A model generated the notes under the pieces. It saw only the letters and a list, made by a program, of their open reading frames with translations. It was not told where the DNA came from and did no database searches. Positions 36,490 through 46,968 of a stretch of DNA of 64,000 bases are shown in pieces (within the stretch, counting starts at the first letter, position 1; each line of letters opens with the position of its first letter). The DNA lies in NCBI GenBank assembly GCA_028705495.1, contig JAQWDK010000001.1, positions 223,228-287,227 on the forward strand. Reading direction: 5' to 3'. Made by a program: the position numbers and the translations under genes. Source of the DNA: Eubacteriales bacterium. Lineage in GTDB: Bacteria > Bacillota > Clostridia > Oscillospirales > CAG-382.

Positions 36490-36798
36490 TTAAAGTATAT
36501 TTTGCCCGAGGGCTTTTTCTATCATGCTTTGAATACGTTCCATTCCGATATTATCTTTGCCGGATCCGGGCACCGGAATAATCGTAACATACGGATGTTT
36601 ATCATACATCGTAAGTAGCAATGGCGTATCTGATAAATAATTTTCACTTATAAAAAAAAGACAATATCCAGATTGAATTAACTGTGCAACCTGTCTAAGT
36701 AAGCCAACTCCTTGGGCGGGCTCAAAAACTTCAACACCAATTTGACGAAAGGGAAACATGAAATCATTATCACCCAATGCGGCTATCTTATAACTCAT
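36490..36798 (-). CDS. ntpG: V-type ATPase subunit F (NtpG)
   Basis: The 102-residue protein begins MSYKIAALGDNDFMFPFRQI and includes CLFFISENYL and the conserved PGSGKDNIGMERIQ of subunit F, which binds the rotor shaft. ATG 36798 fits the family; the frame extends upstream into ntpC without reason. It overlaps ntpC by 11 bases. In Enterococcus nomenclature this gene is ntpG. Confidence 0.88.
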   Translation of the reverse strand: MSYKIAALGDNDFMFPFRQIGVEVFEPAQGVGLLRQVAQLIQSGYCLFFISENYLSDTPLLLTMYDKHPYVTIIPVPGSGKDNIGMERIQSMIEKALGQNIL

Positions 36799-37798
36799 AG
36801 TCTTCACGTAGCCTTTCTTCAATTTCATTTTGGTTAGCATTAATTTTTTTAAGAGAAAATATAAGCCGTACATTCTTTATGTCTAGCAGCTTAGCATACA
36901 AAAATGCAAAAAGCGGGAATACCCCGAAGGCTTCGAGCTTTGCTTGCTTACATATATTCAGCAAATAATTATCTATATAAACATCAGAGAGTCTTTGTGC
37001 AGTTTCATCTTTTAGAGACGACCAAAATTCAGAATATGGCGTACTACGCAACAACTCATCCTGTTGTCTTGCAGATGCTAAAAACAGCAATTCAGTATTT
37101 AATTTTAAATTTCCGGTTCTTGCTTTTGAAATAATACTTTTATTTAAAACTATAGAGATTTCTCTTATTTGAAATAAAATAGAAAGCAGATTTAAATCGA
37201 TATAAGTCTTGATAAAATCAGAAATTTTCGGCTCGCCAACCTTTTCGGAGAGAGCCAAAAGCTTAACATGTCCAAAGAACATTAAAATCAGATCGGTTCT
37301 CAAAAATGAGTTATGAATGGCATAATCACTCATAGCATCCTCTATAACGGTTTTTATGCAATTGTCTGTATTAGAAAGCTCTGTATTTGGGGTTTTGAGA
37401 ATATTATTAAAGTACGAATTATCACAACACTCATGGTTTAGATAAAGATAGGTAAGTTTGTTTTGAACATTATCTTTATTGTTTGAAATTTGTTCTCTCA
37501 AAAAAACCTTTATATTGTGTATAAGATCAGGCACTTCAAATATTTCGGCAACAGGAACTCCCGGAGCCATTTCTTTGCTCCAGTTAAGGTAATTACGTTT
37601 TTCTGTTTCAAGAGCCGATTCCAGTTCATTCGAGTGCGTTGGACGCGAAAAGGTTAAAAAACTTGTTCCGTTTAAAATATTTAAAGCCGTTTCTATATTT
37701 TCAGCATTAATGAGTTCTAATTTTTGCTGCTTGGAAAAGAGGGTTGTTTCACGTACTTTCACTAAGGTATTCATTTGAGGGAAAACCTTATTTTCCAT
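36788..37798 (-). CDS. ntpC: V-type ATPase subunit C
   Basis: The 336-residue helical protein is the socket that joins the rotor shaft to the membrane ring (subunit d in other systems). It matches V-ATPase subunit C in length and in segments such as LINAENIETALNILNGT and FGVFPLFAFLYAKLLDIKNV. It sits between ntpE and ntpG as in Enterococcus. Sequence conservation in this subunit is generally low, so context adds much of the certainty. Confidence 0.88.
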   Translation of the reverse strand: MENKVFPQMNTLVKVRETTLFSKQQKLELINAENIETALNILNGTSFLTFSRPTHSNELESALETEKRNYLNWSKEMAPGVPVAEIFEVPDLIHNIKVFLREQISNNKDNVQNKLTYLYLNHECCDNSYFNNILKTPNTELSNTDNCIKTVIEDAMSDYAIHNSFLRTDLILMFFGHVKLLALSEKVGEPKISDFIKTYIDLNLLSILFQIREISIVLNKSIISKARTGNLKLNTELLFLASARQQDELLRSTPYSEFWSSLKDETAQRLSDVYIDNYLLNICKQAKLEAFGVFPLFAFLYAKLLDIKNVRLIFSLKKINANQNEIEERLREDYEL

Positions 37799-37810
37799 GA
37801 CTTAGCCTCC

Positions 37811-38413
37811 TTAACCAATAAATTGTTTTAACAACGCTGGGGATTCTTTTTTCTTGATTTCACTCAGCATATCTTTAAACAAAAAGCTGAACTCTATCGG
37901 AAATTGCTCCAAAATAAACCCACCTTGATTAGGTATGGTTTTGTTTGTAATCAAAATGCTGTAATTATCCGTTTTAAACTCAAGTCTTTTTCGCTCATCA
38001 GAAGAGAGCTTTTGGGCGGTAATCTGTCCTAAAATTACTTTATATTCGCCAGTCAATTGTAAATTAGCAATCGAGTTCTGAAAAAATTTAAAGAAAGAAT
38101 CCGAGGACATTTCGCAAAGCACGGTTTCTGCTTCTAAAAAGAGTTGGTCTATCAATTTTAAAGCAAATCGTGTTTTTTCTTTGCTTAACTTCTCCGAATG
38201 TTGCCTAATTGCATTTTGCTTTCTTAGCTGGCTTTGTTTTTCGATTTGCTCTTTATGGTGTAAAAACATCTCGTCAAATTTGCCGTTTACTTTAGAACGC
38301 TCAATGCGAGCATTTTCAAGTGCTTCATTAAGAAGCATATGGGCTTCATTGTGAGCTTCATTAATAATATATTGAATAAGATTATTGAGTGAATTTTGCA
38401 TCTGTTTTTCCAT
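37811..38413 (-). CDS. ntpE: V-type ATPase subunit E
   Basis: The 200-residue protein has a long charged N-terminal helix (NEAHNEAHMLLNEALENARI) and a compact C-terminal domain with GGFILEQFPIEFSF, as in peripheral stalk subunit E. It pairs with the product of the first gene (subunit G/H) to form the stator. The gene lies one base from ntpK and 12 bases from ntpC. Confidence 0.88.
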   Translation of the reverse strand: MEKQMQNSLNNLIQYIINEAHNEAHMLLNEALENARIERSKVNGKFDEMFLHHKEQIEKQSQLRKQNAIRQHSEKLSKEKTRFALKLIDQLFLEAETVLCEMSSDSFFKFFQNSIANLQLTGEYKVILGQITAQKLSSDERKRLEFKTDNYSILITNKTIPNQGGFILEQFPIEFSFLFKDMLSEIKKKESPALLKQFIG

Positions 38414-38414
38414 C

Positions 38415-40826
<2,412 letters not shown>

Positions 40827-40846
<20 letters not shown>

Positions 40847-41165
40847 TTAAGTTCATCACCTTCCCGACCAAAAACTCAAGTATATCTTCTTTTTTAGCAA
40901 AAAATGATTTTTTCATTGAATCGGTTTCTTCATCATAAATTTTATCCATCAGTGCTAATTGACGGATAATGCTGTCTTTTTCTTCTTGCAGCATTTTGTC
41001 TCTTAAACTTTTAATTTGATCGTTGTAGCTATTTTCTGTTTTTTTTATTTCTTTACTTAATTCGTCTTTTATTTTCAAAATTTGCTCTTTAGTACTAAAA
41101 ATGATGGAATCTCCATCTTGCTCAGCTTTTTTTATAGCTTCAAGCGTTTTGTTCAAAATAATCAC
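40827..41165 (-). CDS. ntpF: V-type ATPase stator subunit (NtpF-like, subunit G/H)
   Basis: The 112-residue protein is almost entirely one charged coiled coil (KTLEAIKKAEQDGDSIIFST, KDELSKEIKKTENSYND). That matches the stator helix subunit that pairs with subunit E. It is the first gene of the operon, as ntpF is in Enterococcus. TGAGGTGA lies upstream of the start. Its identity depends on composition and place more than on specific residues. Confidence 0.8.
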
Positions 41166-41177
41166 CTCAATGAATAG

Positions 41178-41243
41178 AAAAAAGCATTATACTCCAAAGC
41201 GTTTTTCTCACCCCAGAAAAACAAAGCCTTGAAAGTATAATGC
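41178..41243 (-). promoter_or_regulatory. Leader hairpin with T-run: probable attenuator of the ntp operon
   Basis: On the minus strand GCATTATACT (41243-41234) pairs perfectly with AGTATAATGC (41193-41184). A second stem GTTTTTCT/AGAAAAAC lies inside, and six T follow at 41183-41178. The structure lies between the consensus promoter and the first gene. It can act as an intrinsic terminator within the leader, so readthrough would have to be regulated. No known riboswitch could be assigned by eye. Confidence 0.75.
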
Positions 41244-41296
41244 CCAATACTTTATTTGCATAACACCCAACACGAACTAATTATTTAATTTTATTT

Positions 41297-41325
41297 ATTA
41301 TACAGCAAGTAGATAAATATGTCAA
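41297..41325 (-). promoter_or_regulatory. Perfect consensus promoter of the ntp-ktr operon
   Basis: On the minus strand TTGACA (41325-41320) and TATAAT (41302-41297) are 17 bases apart. Transcription would start near 41290 and produce a leader of about 125 bases ending in the attenuator hairpin. Confidence 0.9.
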
Positions 41326-41502
41326 GTTTTTTACGAATTAAACTCCCTAAATTTTGCTAGACAGTTTTTTGCTCAATCCTCTATTCTTTACAACTCCTTT
41401 TACAGTGAGCGTAACAATAACCGTGCCCTTCAGACAGGTCGTCATAATAATATAATCAAGAAATTTTCATTCTAGTTCGTTTTGAGTGTACATGCAATAA
41501 AA

Positions 41503-41610
41503 ACTGGCGCTGCACATCTAAGAACAGAAATCGGAACCGGCGCTGTCATTTGCTTGGCATCTGACGTTTTACCAATAGACAAAAAGTACTGGTATCTACT
41601 TGTCGCTTGA
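41503..41610 (+). pseudogene. C-terminal remnant of a DUF4143 ATPase
   Basis: The frame TGAAHLRTEIGTGAVICLAS followed by DVLPIDKKYWYLLVA and TGA closely matches the last 35 residues of ATPase copy 2 (TAHLKTNIGTGAVICLASDI). No start or upstream domain is present. It shows that a member of this family once occupied the space between the V-ATPase operon and the AraC gene. Confidence 0.88.
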
Positions 41611-41660
41611 TTTTGTGCTCTTTCTTTCATTTTAACTTTACAGAGCCAATAAGCGTAAAA

Positions 41661-41684
41661 AAAGCACCTCTATAGAGATGCTTT
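41661..41684. terminator. Bidirectional terminator hairpin
   Basis: AAAGCA (41661-41666) and TGCTTT (41679-41684) flank the palindrome CTCTATAGAG. A T-run follows on the minus strand and a weaker one (GTATTTTTA) on the plus strand. It can serve both the ATPase remnant and the minus-strand genes above it. Confidence 0.7.
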
Positions 41685-41751
41685 GTATTTTTAGTTATTA
41701 TTTTTTATATATTTTGACTCACAATTGAAAGATTGCGTGGCGATAGGTTAT

Positions 41752-41987
41752 CTATGGTTTTATATAAGCATATCCTTCACTCTGTTTTACAACAAGTTCT
41801 AATACTCCAGCTGGAACGGTATCTACGAAATGAATAATGTTATATTTATCTATATTATTAGCCATTAGTGCATTGTTACAAGCAACAAACTTTACACCTT
41901 TTGTATTTAAACTTTCCATAGTATTAATGTCTGCACCTAAATCTTGAGTAGTATCATAATACTTAACTGCCTCTGAATTCGGGTTAC
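41752..41987 (-). pseudogene. C-terminal fragment of a DsrE-family protein
   Basis: Directly after the AraC stop the minus strand reads SEAVKYYDTTQDLGADINTM, SLNTKGVKFVACNNAL and PAGVLELVVKQSEGYAYIKP in one frame to TAG. This is the back half of a DsrE/YchN-like small protein of the type linked to sulfur relay, including the conserved cysteine in VACNNAL. The N-terminal half is missing at the joint with the AraC gene. An unusual fusion or readthrough product is unlikely because the AraC gene ends in its own stop in another frame. Confidence 0.75.
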
Positions 41988-42878
41988 TTAAGGGGTATGG
42001 CTTCTTACCTCAGAGGGGGTAAGTCCAATAGTTTTTTTAAATAGCCTGTTAAACAGAGTTGTGTTGTTAAATCCCGACTCATGTGATATACAATCAATCG
42101 TCATATTTGTTGTTGTCAGGAGTTCACGAGCGTGGTTGATTCGTTTAAGGTTAATGTAATCCCAAGGAGACAACCCCATCATTCTTTTAAACAGTGTTCC
42201 AAAATATGTTTGACTGAAACCAGCTATCTGAGACAGTTTTTCCAACGTCAAAGGTTCGGAAAAATGGTTTTCAATATAATCAATTGCACGGTTAATATAA
42301 AGAAATTTTTCATATGTAAGCGGATATGTTTTAGTATTTTCTTTTTCGGGTCCGAAATGCCGTATAAAGCAAGTCAGGACTTCGAATATATGAAGTTTTA
42401 TCATGGTTTCAAAGGAATCTTTTTGCTCTATGAATTCACGTTCGATTTTGAGCATTAAATTAGCGATATGCTTTGTTATAGGGGAATCTGCGGAAAAACG
42501 GTTCTCGAAAGTTTTTTCAAGGTTGGAGAAAATCTCCATAACGCGCCTGCTTGAGATAATATTTTCGCACATCCATAAAAAGCGGGGATCAATATGGATG
42601 TTCATAATGTGCATTTCATCCGGTTCAAGAATCTCTGTAATGTAGTGTTCCTCGTTGGTACTGAAAAAAAAGATGTCTCCAGTTTTTATCTCATATATAT
42701 GCCCTTTGGTTTTGTAAAAACCGCAGCCTTGCTTAAAAAAGGATATCTCAATACTGGTATGATAATGCTTTCTCAAATACCGAGTCTGCGGTAGTACAAG
42801 TGAATTATATAACCGTATGCTTTCATAATTTGAATTCAAATTGAGATTTGAATATAATTTATACTCGCTTGCAATCAT
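41988..42878 (-). CDS. AraC-family regulator with cupin sensor domain
   Basis: The 296-residue protein has an N-terminal cupin-like sugar-sensing domain (RYLRKHYHTSIEISFF, GDIFFFSTNEEHYI) and a C-terminal pair of helix-turn-helix motifs (LEKLSQIAGFSQTYFGTLFK, CISHESGFNNTTLFNRLF). ATG 42878 follows GGAGG closely. It is divergent from the dehydratase gene at 43072 and probably activates that cluster in response to a sugar or sugar acid. The C-terminus (LTPSEVRSHTP) is complete although a decayed gene is fused behind it. Confidence 0.88.
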   Translation of the reverse strand: MIASEYKLYSNLNLNSNYESIRLYNSLVLPQTRYLRKHYHTSIEISFFKQGCGFYKTKGHIYEIKTGDIFFFSTNEEHYITEILEPDEMHIMNIHIDPRFLWMCENIISSRRVMEIFSNLEKTFENRFSADSPITKHIANLMLKIEREFIEQKDSFETMIKLHIFEVLTCFIRHFGPEKENTKTYPLTYEKFLYINRAIDYIENHFSEPLTLEKLSQIAGFSQTYFGTLFKRMMGLSPWDYINLKRINHARELLTTTNMTIDCISHESGFNNTTLFNRLFKKTIGLTPSEVRSHTP

Positions 42879-43071
42879 ATGACCTCCGGTGTTCTGTTTA
42901 AATAATAAATAGTGTGATAGTGTGCATTTACGTAGGATAGTTTGTAGACATTCCAATAAATGTGTGTTATATTGTTGTTGTTAAATGATACATTACTTTT
43001 TATGATTAGTCAAGATTTGAATAGTAACATACCGCTTTTCAATATAATAAAGTTGATCGGGGTAAATAAAA

Positions 43072-44445
43072 ATGAGTAAGCTAATTGGAAATACATGCTG
43101 TGATAATGTAGATCAAAATTCATCTCCGTCAGAGCTGAAAATTACGGATATACGGACAGCACATATAACAGGCTCGCCGAAGAACTGTGTTTTAATAAAG
43201 ATAATGACAAATCAGGGGATCGTCGGATACGGCGAGGTTCGTGACGCTTCCAGTAAAAATTATGCTTTGATGCTTAAAAGCCGTCTTTTGGGTGAGAATC
43301 CTTGCAATGTAGATAAAATATTTCATAAAATTAAGCAGTTCGGCGGTCATTCCCGTCAGGGCGGCGGTGTATCGGGAATCGAAATCGCATTATGGGACCT
43401 TGCCGGAAAGGCATGGAATGTTCCTTTATGGCAGATGCTCGGCGGTAAGTTCAGAGATAAAGTGCGCGTTTACGGTGACACGGACGTTGACGGAAAACAT
43501 TCGGGAAGAGATATGGGGCTTGTGCTTAAAAAGCGTATGGATCTTGGTTTTACACTCCTGAAGATGGACCTCGGTATCGGTCTTTTGATGGACGTACCCG
43601 GTACAATAAACGCACCTCTCGGATTTATGGACGAAATGAAACAGTACGCATCTCATATTCTAAATGTGCAGAGCGGCTCAGTTTCATCGGAAATGGTTCG
43701 CAAACAAAAAAGCTACGATATCATTAATACGGCTCATCCATTTACAGGCATACATATTACGGAAAAAGGCTTGGATTACCTCGAAGATTACATAAAACAA
43801 GCTCGTGAAGTCGTCGGTTATGATATACCAATTGCAATAGATCATTTCGGTCATGTCTGTGTAGAGGATGCGATTCGCTTTGCGCGCAGAATTGAAAAGT
43901 ACAATATTGCTTGGATGGAGGACATGGTTCCGTGGATTTTCCCCGATCAGCTTGCACGTTTGAAAAGATCGACTACCATACCGGTATGTACGGGGGAAGA
44001 CATTTATCTTAAAGAGAATTTCCAAAAAATCATAGACCTTGATACCGTTTCGGTCATTCATCCCGACATACTTACCTGCGGCGGTGCGCTGGAGCTGAAA
44101 AAGATCGCCGATTATGCCGACGAACATGGTGTGGCAGTTGCGGTTCACATGGCTGAAAGTCCGATTGCCTGTATGGCTGCGGTACATACAGCGGCAGCGA
44201 TGCATAATAATCTGGCGGTTGAGTTCCATTCAGTCGATTGCCCTTGGTGGGGTGATATGGTTACAGGATTACCGAAGCCAATAATTCAGGACGGGTTTAT
44301 AACCGTTCCCGATAAACCGGGACTCGGTATTGACGAGCTTTGCGACGATGTTATCCGTGAGCACATAAATCCCAAAGACCCCGGTGTATGGGAGCCGACT
44401 ACGATTTGGGATAACGAATTTTCCAACGACAGAATTTGGAGCTAA
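43072..44445 (+). CDS. Enolase-superfamily sugar-acid dehydratase (mandelate racemase type)
   Basis: The 457-residue protein has the capping domain and barrel of mandelate racemase-type enzymes. Metal ligands are D257 (AIDHFG), E283 (AWMEDM) and E309 (CTGED). K164/D166 in LLKMDLG and H359 in AVHMAES are the likely acid/base residues. Such enzymes abstract the proton next to a carboxylate and usually dehydrate aldonic or uronic acids to 2-keto-3-deoxy acids. An insert of about 70 residues (166-235) sits between strands. It is the first gene of the catabolic cluster; the substrate is unknown. Confidence 0.85.
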   Translation: MSKLIGNTCCDNVDQNSSPSELKITDIRTAHITGSPKNCVLIKIMTNQGIVGYGEVRDASSKNYALMLKSRLLGENPCNVDKIFHKIKQFGGHSRQGGGVSGIEIALWDLAGKAWNVPLWQMLGGKFRDKVRVYGDTDVDGKHSGRDMGLVLKKRMDLGFTLLKMDLGIGLLMDVPGTINAPLGFMDEMKQYASHILNVQSGSVSSEMVRKQKSYDIINTAHPFTGIHITEKGLDYLEDYIKQAREVVGYDIPIAIDHFGHVCVEDAIRFARRIEKYNIAWMEDMVPWIFPDQLARLKRSTTIPVCTGEDIYLKENFQKIIDLDTVSVIHPDILTCGGALELKKIADYADEHGVAVAVHMAESPIACMAAVHTAAAMHNNLAVEFHSVDCPWWGDMVTGLPKPIIQDGFITVPDKPGLGIDELCDDVIREHINPKDPGVWEPTTIWDNEFSNDRIWS

Positions 44446-44509
44446 AAAGGAGAGGAATTAGCGTGAAATTTAACTCAGATATAATCTAACTACGATGTAT
44501 TCACGCCTC

Positions 44510-44560
44510 GAAATTCAATAAATTGAATTTCATTGATTTTTTGTACAGTCGCTTTGCGAC
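44510..44560. repeat. Intergenic palindromic hairpins (REP-like)
   Basis: GAAATTCAAT (44510-44519) and ATTGAATTTC (44522-44531) are a perfect inverted repeat with an AA loop, followed by ATTGATTTTTTG. A second hairpin GTCGC-TTT-GCGAC lies at 44548-44560. A strong binding site (AAGGAGAGG, 44447-44455) upstream leads only to a nine-codon frame (GTG 44463 to TAA 44489), so the insert appears to separate it from the real gene. Confidence 0.65.
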
Positions 44561-44575
44561 AGAATGGAATTTATT

Positions 44576-45478
44576 ATGCAGTTTAACAATAGAGAAGAAA
44601 TCATCGCGCTGACTCCCAAGTGGAAGGGTGAACGTCTTCCGGACGGAAGACCATATGTTGAAGATAAATACCTTAAAGCTCTTCACGGAATGACACTTGA
44701 AGAGGTTTGGAAACCGATTTTCGTACTTGGTTATGAGAGCCAGTTTGAAGGGCGCTTGAAAACTCTACATAATGACGGCAGAAAGCTTGTAGGCAGAGCG
44801 GTTACCTGCACATTCTGTCCGACGCGCCCCGACCTTCACGAGGTTGCTTTTGAAACAGGTGCTGCGGAAGGCAGAAAAGGGAATTACAATCAATGGGTAA
44901 TCGACAGCCTTGTTGAAGGGGATGTTGTTGTTGCCGATATGTATGATAAAATTTATAAGGGTACTTTCCTTGGCGGTAACCTGACGACAGCTATCGCTAC
45001 CAAAACAAAAACCGGCGGTGGCGTAATCTGGGGCGGTGTGCGTGATGTTGAACAGATGGAAAAGGTACCGGGAGTCCAGGTTTATTACCGCGGAATTGAC
45101 CCGACACCGATTCGCGACTTCATAATGACGGGCTTCAATACCGTAACACGAATCGGAAACGCGGTCTGCCTGCCAGGTGATATAGTTTTCGGCGCGGGCG
45201 GCGGCGTTCTGTTCATCCCTTGCCATCTTGTTGCGGATGTTGTTGAAGGTGCGGCAAAAACACATGTTAAGGACGATTTCGGCTTTGAAATGATAGGTCA
45301 GAATAAGTTCACAACAGCCCAGATTGACAAAAACACATGGACTGAATCTATGCTCGATATGCTGATGGCTTTTATAAAGAACGATCCGCGCGGAGAGGCC
45401 TATCGTGATCTTGACTGGTCGAAGGAATACGACTTAGCGAGAAACGGTGACCCGAATGATACGCAGACTGCACTTTAA
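44576..45478 (+). CDS. RraA-like aldolase/decarboxylase family protein
   Basis: The 300-residue protein belongs to the RraA/HMG-aldolase fold: AVTCTFCPTRPDLHE, the substrate loop FLGGNLTTAIATKTKTGG, and GVIWGGVRDVEQM with the conserved R-D pair that binds substrate and Mg2+. RraA-type enzymes cleave or decarboxylate 2-keto acids to give pyruvate. The start is ATG 44576 (MQFNN) or ATG 44564; neither has a good binding site. Together with the upstream dehydratase it could split a 2-keto-3-deoxy acid. Confidence 0.82.
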   Translation: MQFNNREEIIALTPKWKGERLPDGRPYVEDKYLKALHGMTLEEVWKPIFVLGYESQFEGRLKTLHNDGRKLVGRAVTCTFCPTRPDLHEVAFETGAAEGRKGNYNQWVIDSLVEGDVVVADMYDKIYKGTFLGGNLTTAIATKTKTGGGVIWGGVRDVEQMEKVPGVQVYYRGIDPTPIRDFIMTGFNTVTRIGNAVCLPGDIVFGAGGGVLFIPCHLVADVVEGAAKTHVKDDFGFEMIGQNKFTTAQIDKNTWTESMLDMLMAFIKNDPRGEAYRDLDWSKEYDLARNGDPNDTQTAL

Positions 45479-45490
45479 TTTGGAGTTATT

Positions 45491-46186
45491 ATGAAAATCA
45501 CTTGGATTGGACAAAGCGGTTATTTACTTCAGGACGGGGGCACAAAAATTCTGATTGATCCTTACCTTTCTGATGTTGTAAGCCGCGTTGCAAACAGACC
45601 GCGCATGATTGCCCCGCCTTTTTTGCCAAAGGATTTCAGAGGTGATGCGGTTTTTTGTACACACGACCATCTTGATCATCTTGACCCGGATTCAATCGCA
45701 GAATTCGATAAAAATATGCTTTTTGTCGCTCCACCTTCGTGCGAAAAGCATCTTGTGGAACTCGGTTGCAATAAGAGAAGTATAATTGATGTTGGTGATT
45801 TTATAAACGTAAATAACTTTACCGTCACAGCGGTCGCTGCTTTTCATACAATCCAAGCAATCGGATTAGTGGTCCACTGGAATGGCTATTGTTTATATTT
45901 TACATCTGATACGCTTTACGACAAACGCCTTGAAGACATGCAAAAATATAAACCCGATATCCTTTTTATCTGTATCAACGGTAAGTTAGGAAACATGGAT
46001 GTTGATGAAGCTGTAAGAGTTACAAAAGCAATCAACCCGAAAGCTGCGGTTCCTACTCATTACGGTATGTTTGAGAGCAACACCGAAGACCCGAAAAAGT
46101 TTACTTCACAGCTGTCTAACGGCTTTGAAATGGAATTTAATACTGCTTATGAAATTGAAACAATCTCAAAAGCGGTAGGAAGGTAA
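45491..46186 (+). CDS. Metallo-beta-lactamase-fold hydrolase (UlaG-like)
   Basis: The 231-residue protein starts MKITWIGQSGYLL and has the metal motif THDHLDHLD (H58, H60, D62, H63), then AFHTIQAIG, TSDTLYD and VPTHYGMF as later ligand motifs. This compact form is typical of UlaG-like lactonases and related metal-dependent hydrolases. In this cluster it could open a sugar lactone. It follows the RraA-like gene by 12 bases. Confidence 0.85.
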   Translation: MKITWIGQSGYLLQDGGTKILIDPYLSDVVSRVANRPRMIAPPFLPKDFRGDAVFCTHDHLDHLDPDSIAEFDKNMLFVAPPSCEKHLVELGCNKRSIIDVGDFINVNNFTVTAVAAFHTIQAIGLVVHWNGYCLYFTSDTLYDKRLEDMQKYKPDILFICINGKLGNMDVDEAVRVTKAINPKAAVPTHYGMFESNTEDPKKFTSQLSNGFEMEFNTAYEIETISKAVGR

Positions 46187-46192
46187 GAAGTT

Positions 46193-46942
46193 ATGACGAT
46201 TTTTTCACTTGAAGGAAAGCGCGCGCTCATTACCGGTTCAAGCCGTGGGATTGGTTCCTCGATAGCAACTGAATTGGCAAAAGCGGGTGCAAGAATTATT
46301 CTGCACTGCTCGGGTGATACAACAAAAGCAGAAGAAGTTAAAGCAGAAATTGAAAAATGCGGCGGAATTGTAGATAATATCATTTCTGCTGACCTAAAAA
46401 AACCCGAAAATACAATAAAAATCGCCAGACTTGCCGGCAACATCGACATATTGGTATTAAACGCTTCCATCCAATACAGAAAGAAATGGGATGAAATAAC
46501 GACCGAGGAGTTTAATGAGCAGCTCAGCTGCAACCTTTTATCCTCGATGCGCCTTATACAGTATTTTGTTCCGTATATGCGCGAAAAGAAGTGGGGACGT
46601 ATTATTACAATAGGAAGCGTTCAGGAAGTAAAGCCGCACCCCGATATGCTGGTTTATTCCGCATCAAAAGCAGCCCAGACAAATATGGTAAAATCACTTG
46701 CTTTACAGCTCGCAGGTGATGGTATTACCGTTAATAATGTTGCTCCGGGTGTAATAAGTACGGACCGCAATGCCGAAGCCCTTAGCAATCCGGAGTATGC
46801 AAAAAAAGTCATCGATTCAATTCCAGCAGGTTTCTGCGGGGATAAATCAGAATGTTCAGGCACAGTACTTTTACTTAGCTCAGAAGCGGGCAGATATATT
46901 ACAGGTCAAAGTATATATGTAGATGGTGGCAAGAGTCTATAA
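46193..46942 (+). CDS. Short-chain dehydrogenase/reductase
   Basis: The 249-residue protein is a classical SDR: cofactor loop TGSSRGIGSSIATEL, NAS-type segment LVLNASIQYR, and catalytic S142, Y155 and K159 (YSASK). It ends with GQSIYVDGGKSL. It would oxidise a sugar to its lactone or reduce a keto intermediate with NAD(P). It starts seven bases after the hydrolase gene, so both are in one operon. The substrate cannot be read from the sequence. Confidence 0.9.
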   Translation: MTIFSLEGKRALITGSSRGIGSSIATELAKAGARIILHCSGDTTKAEEVKAEIEKCGGIVDNIISADLKKPENTIKIARLAGNIDILVLNASIQYRKKWDEITTEEFNEQLSCNLLSSMRLIQYFVPYMREKKWGRIITIGSVQEVKPHPDMLVYSASKAAQTNMVKSLALQLAGDGITVNNVAPGVISTDRNAEALSNPEYAKKVIDSIPAGFCGDKSECSGTVLLLSSEAGRYITGQSIYVDGGKSL

Positions 46943-46968
46943 ATTTTAGTAAAAAGGTGGGTCTTATA

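Noticed and set aside
41184-41243. Treating the 10-bp inverted repeat before ntpF as a repressor operator
   Set aside because: The arms are 40 bases apart, contain an inner stem and are followed by six T in the transcript direction, which fits a terminator/attenuator better.
44463-44489. Nine-codon frame (GTG to TAA) as a real leader peptide gene
   Set aside because: It has a good ribosome site but no regulatory codon run or conserved feature; it is better read as a start signal displaced by the hairpin insert.
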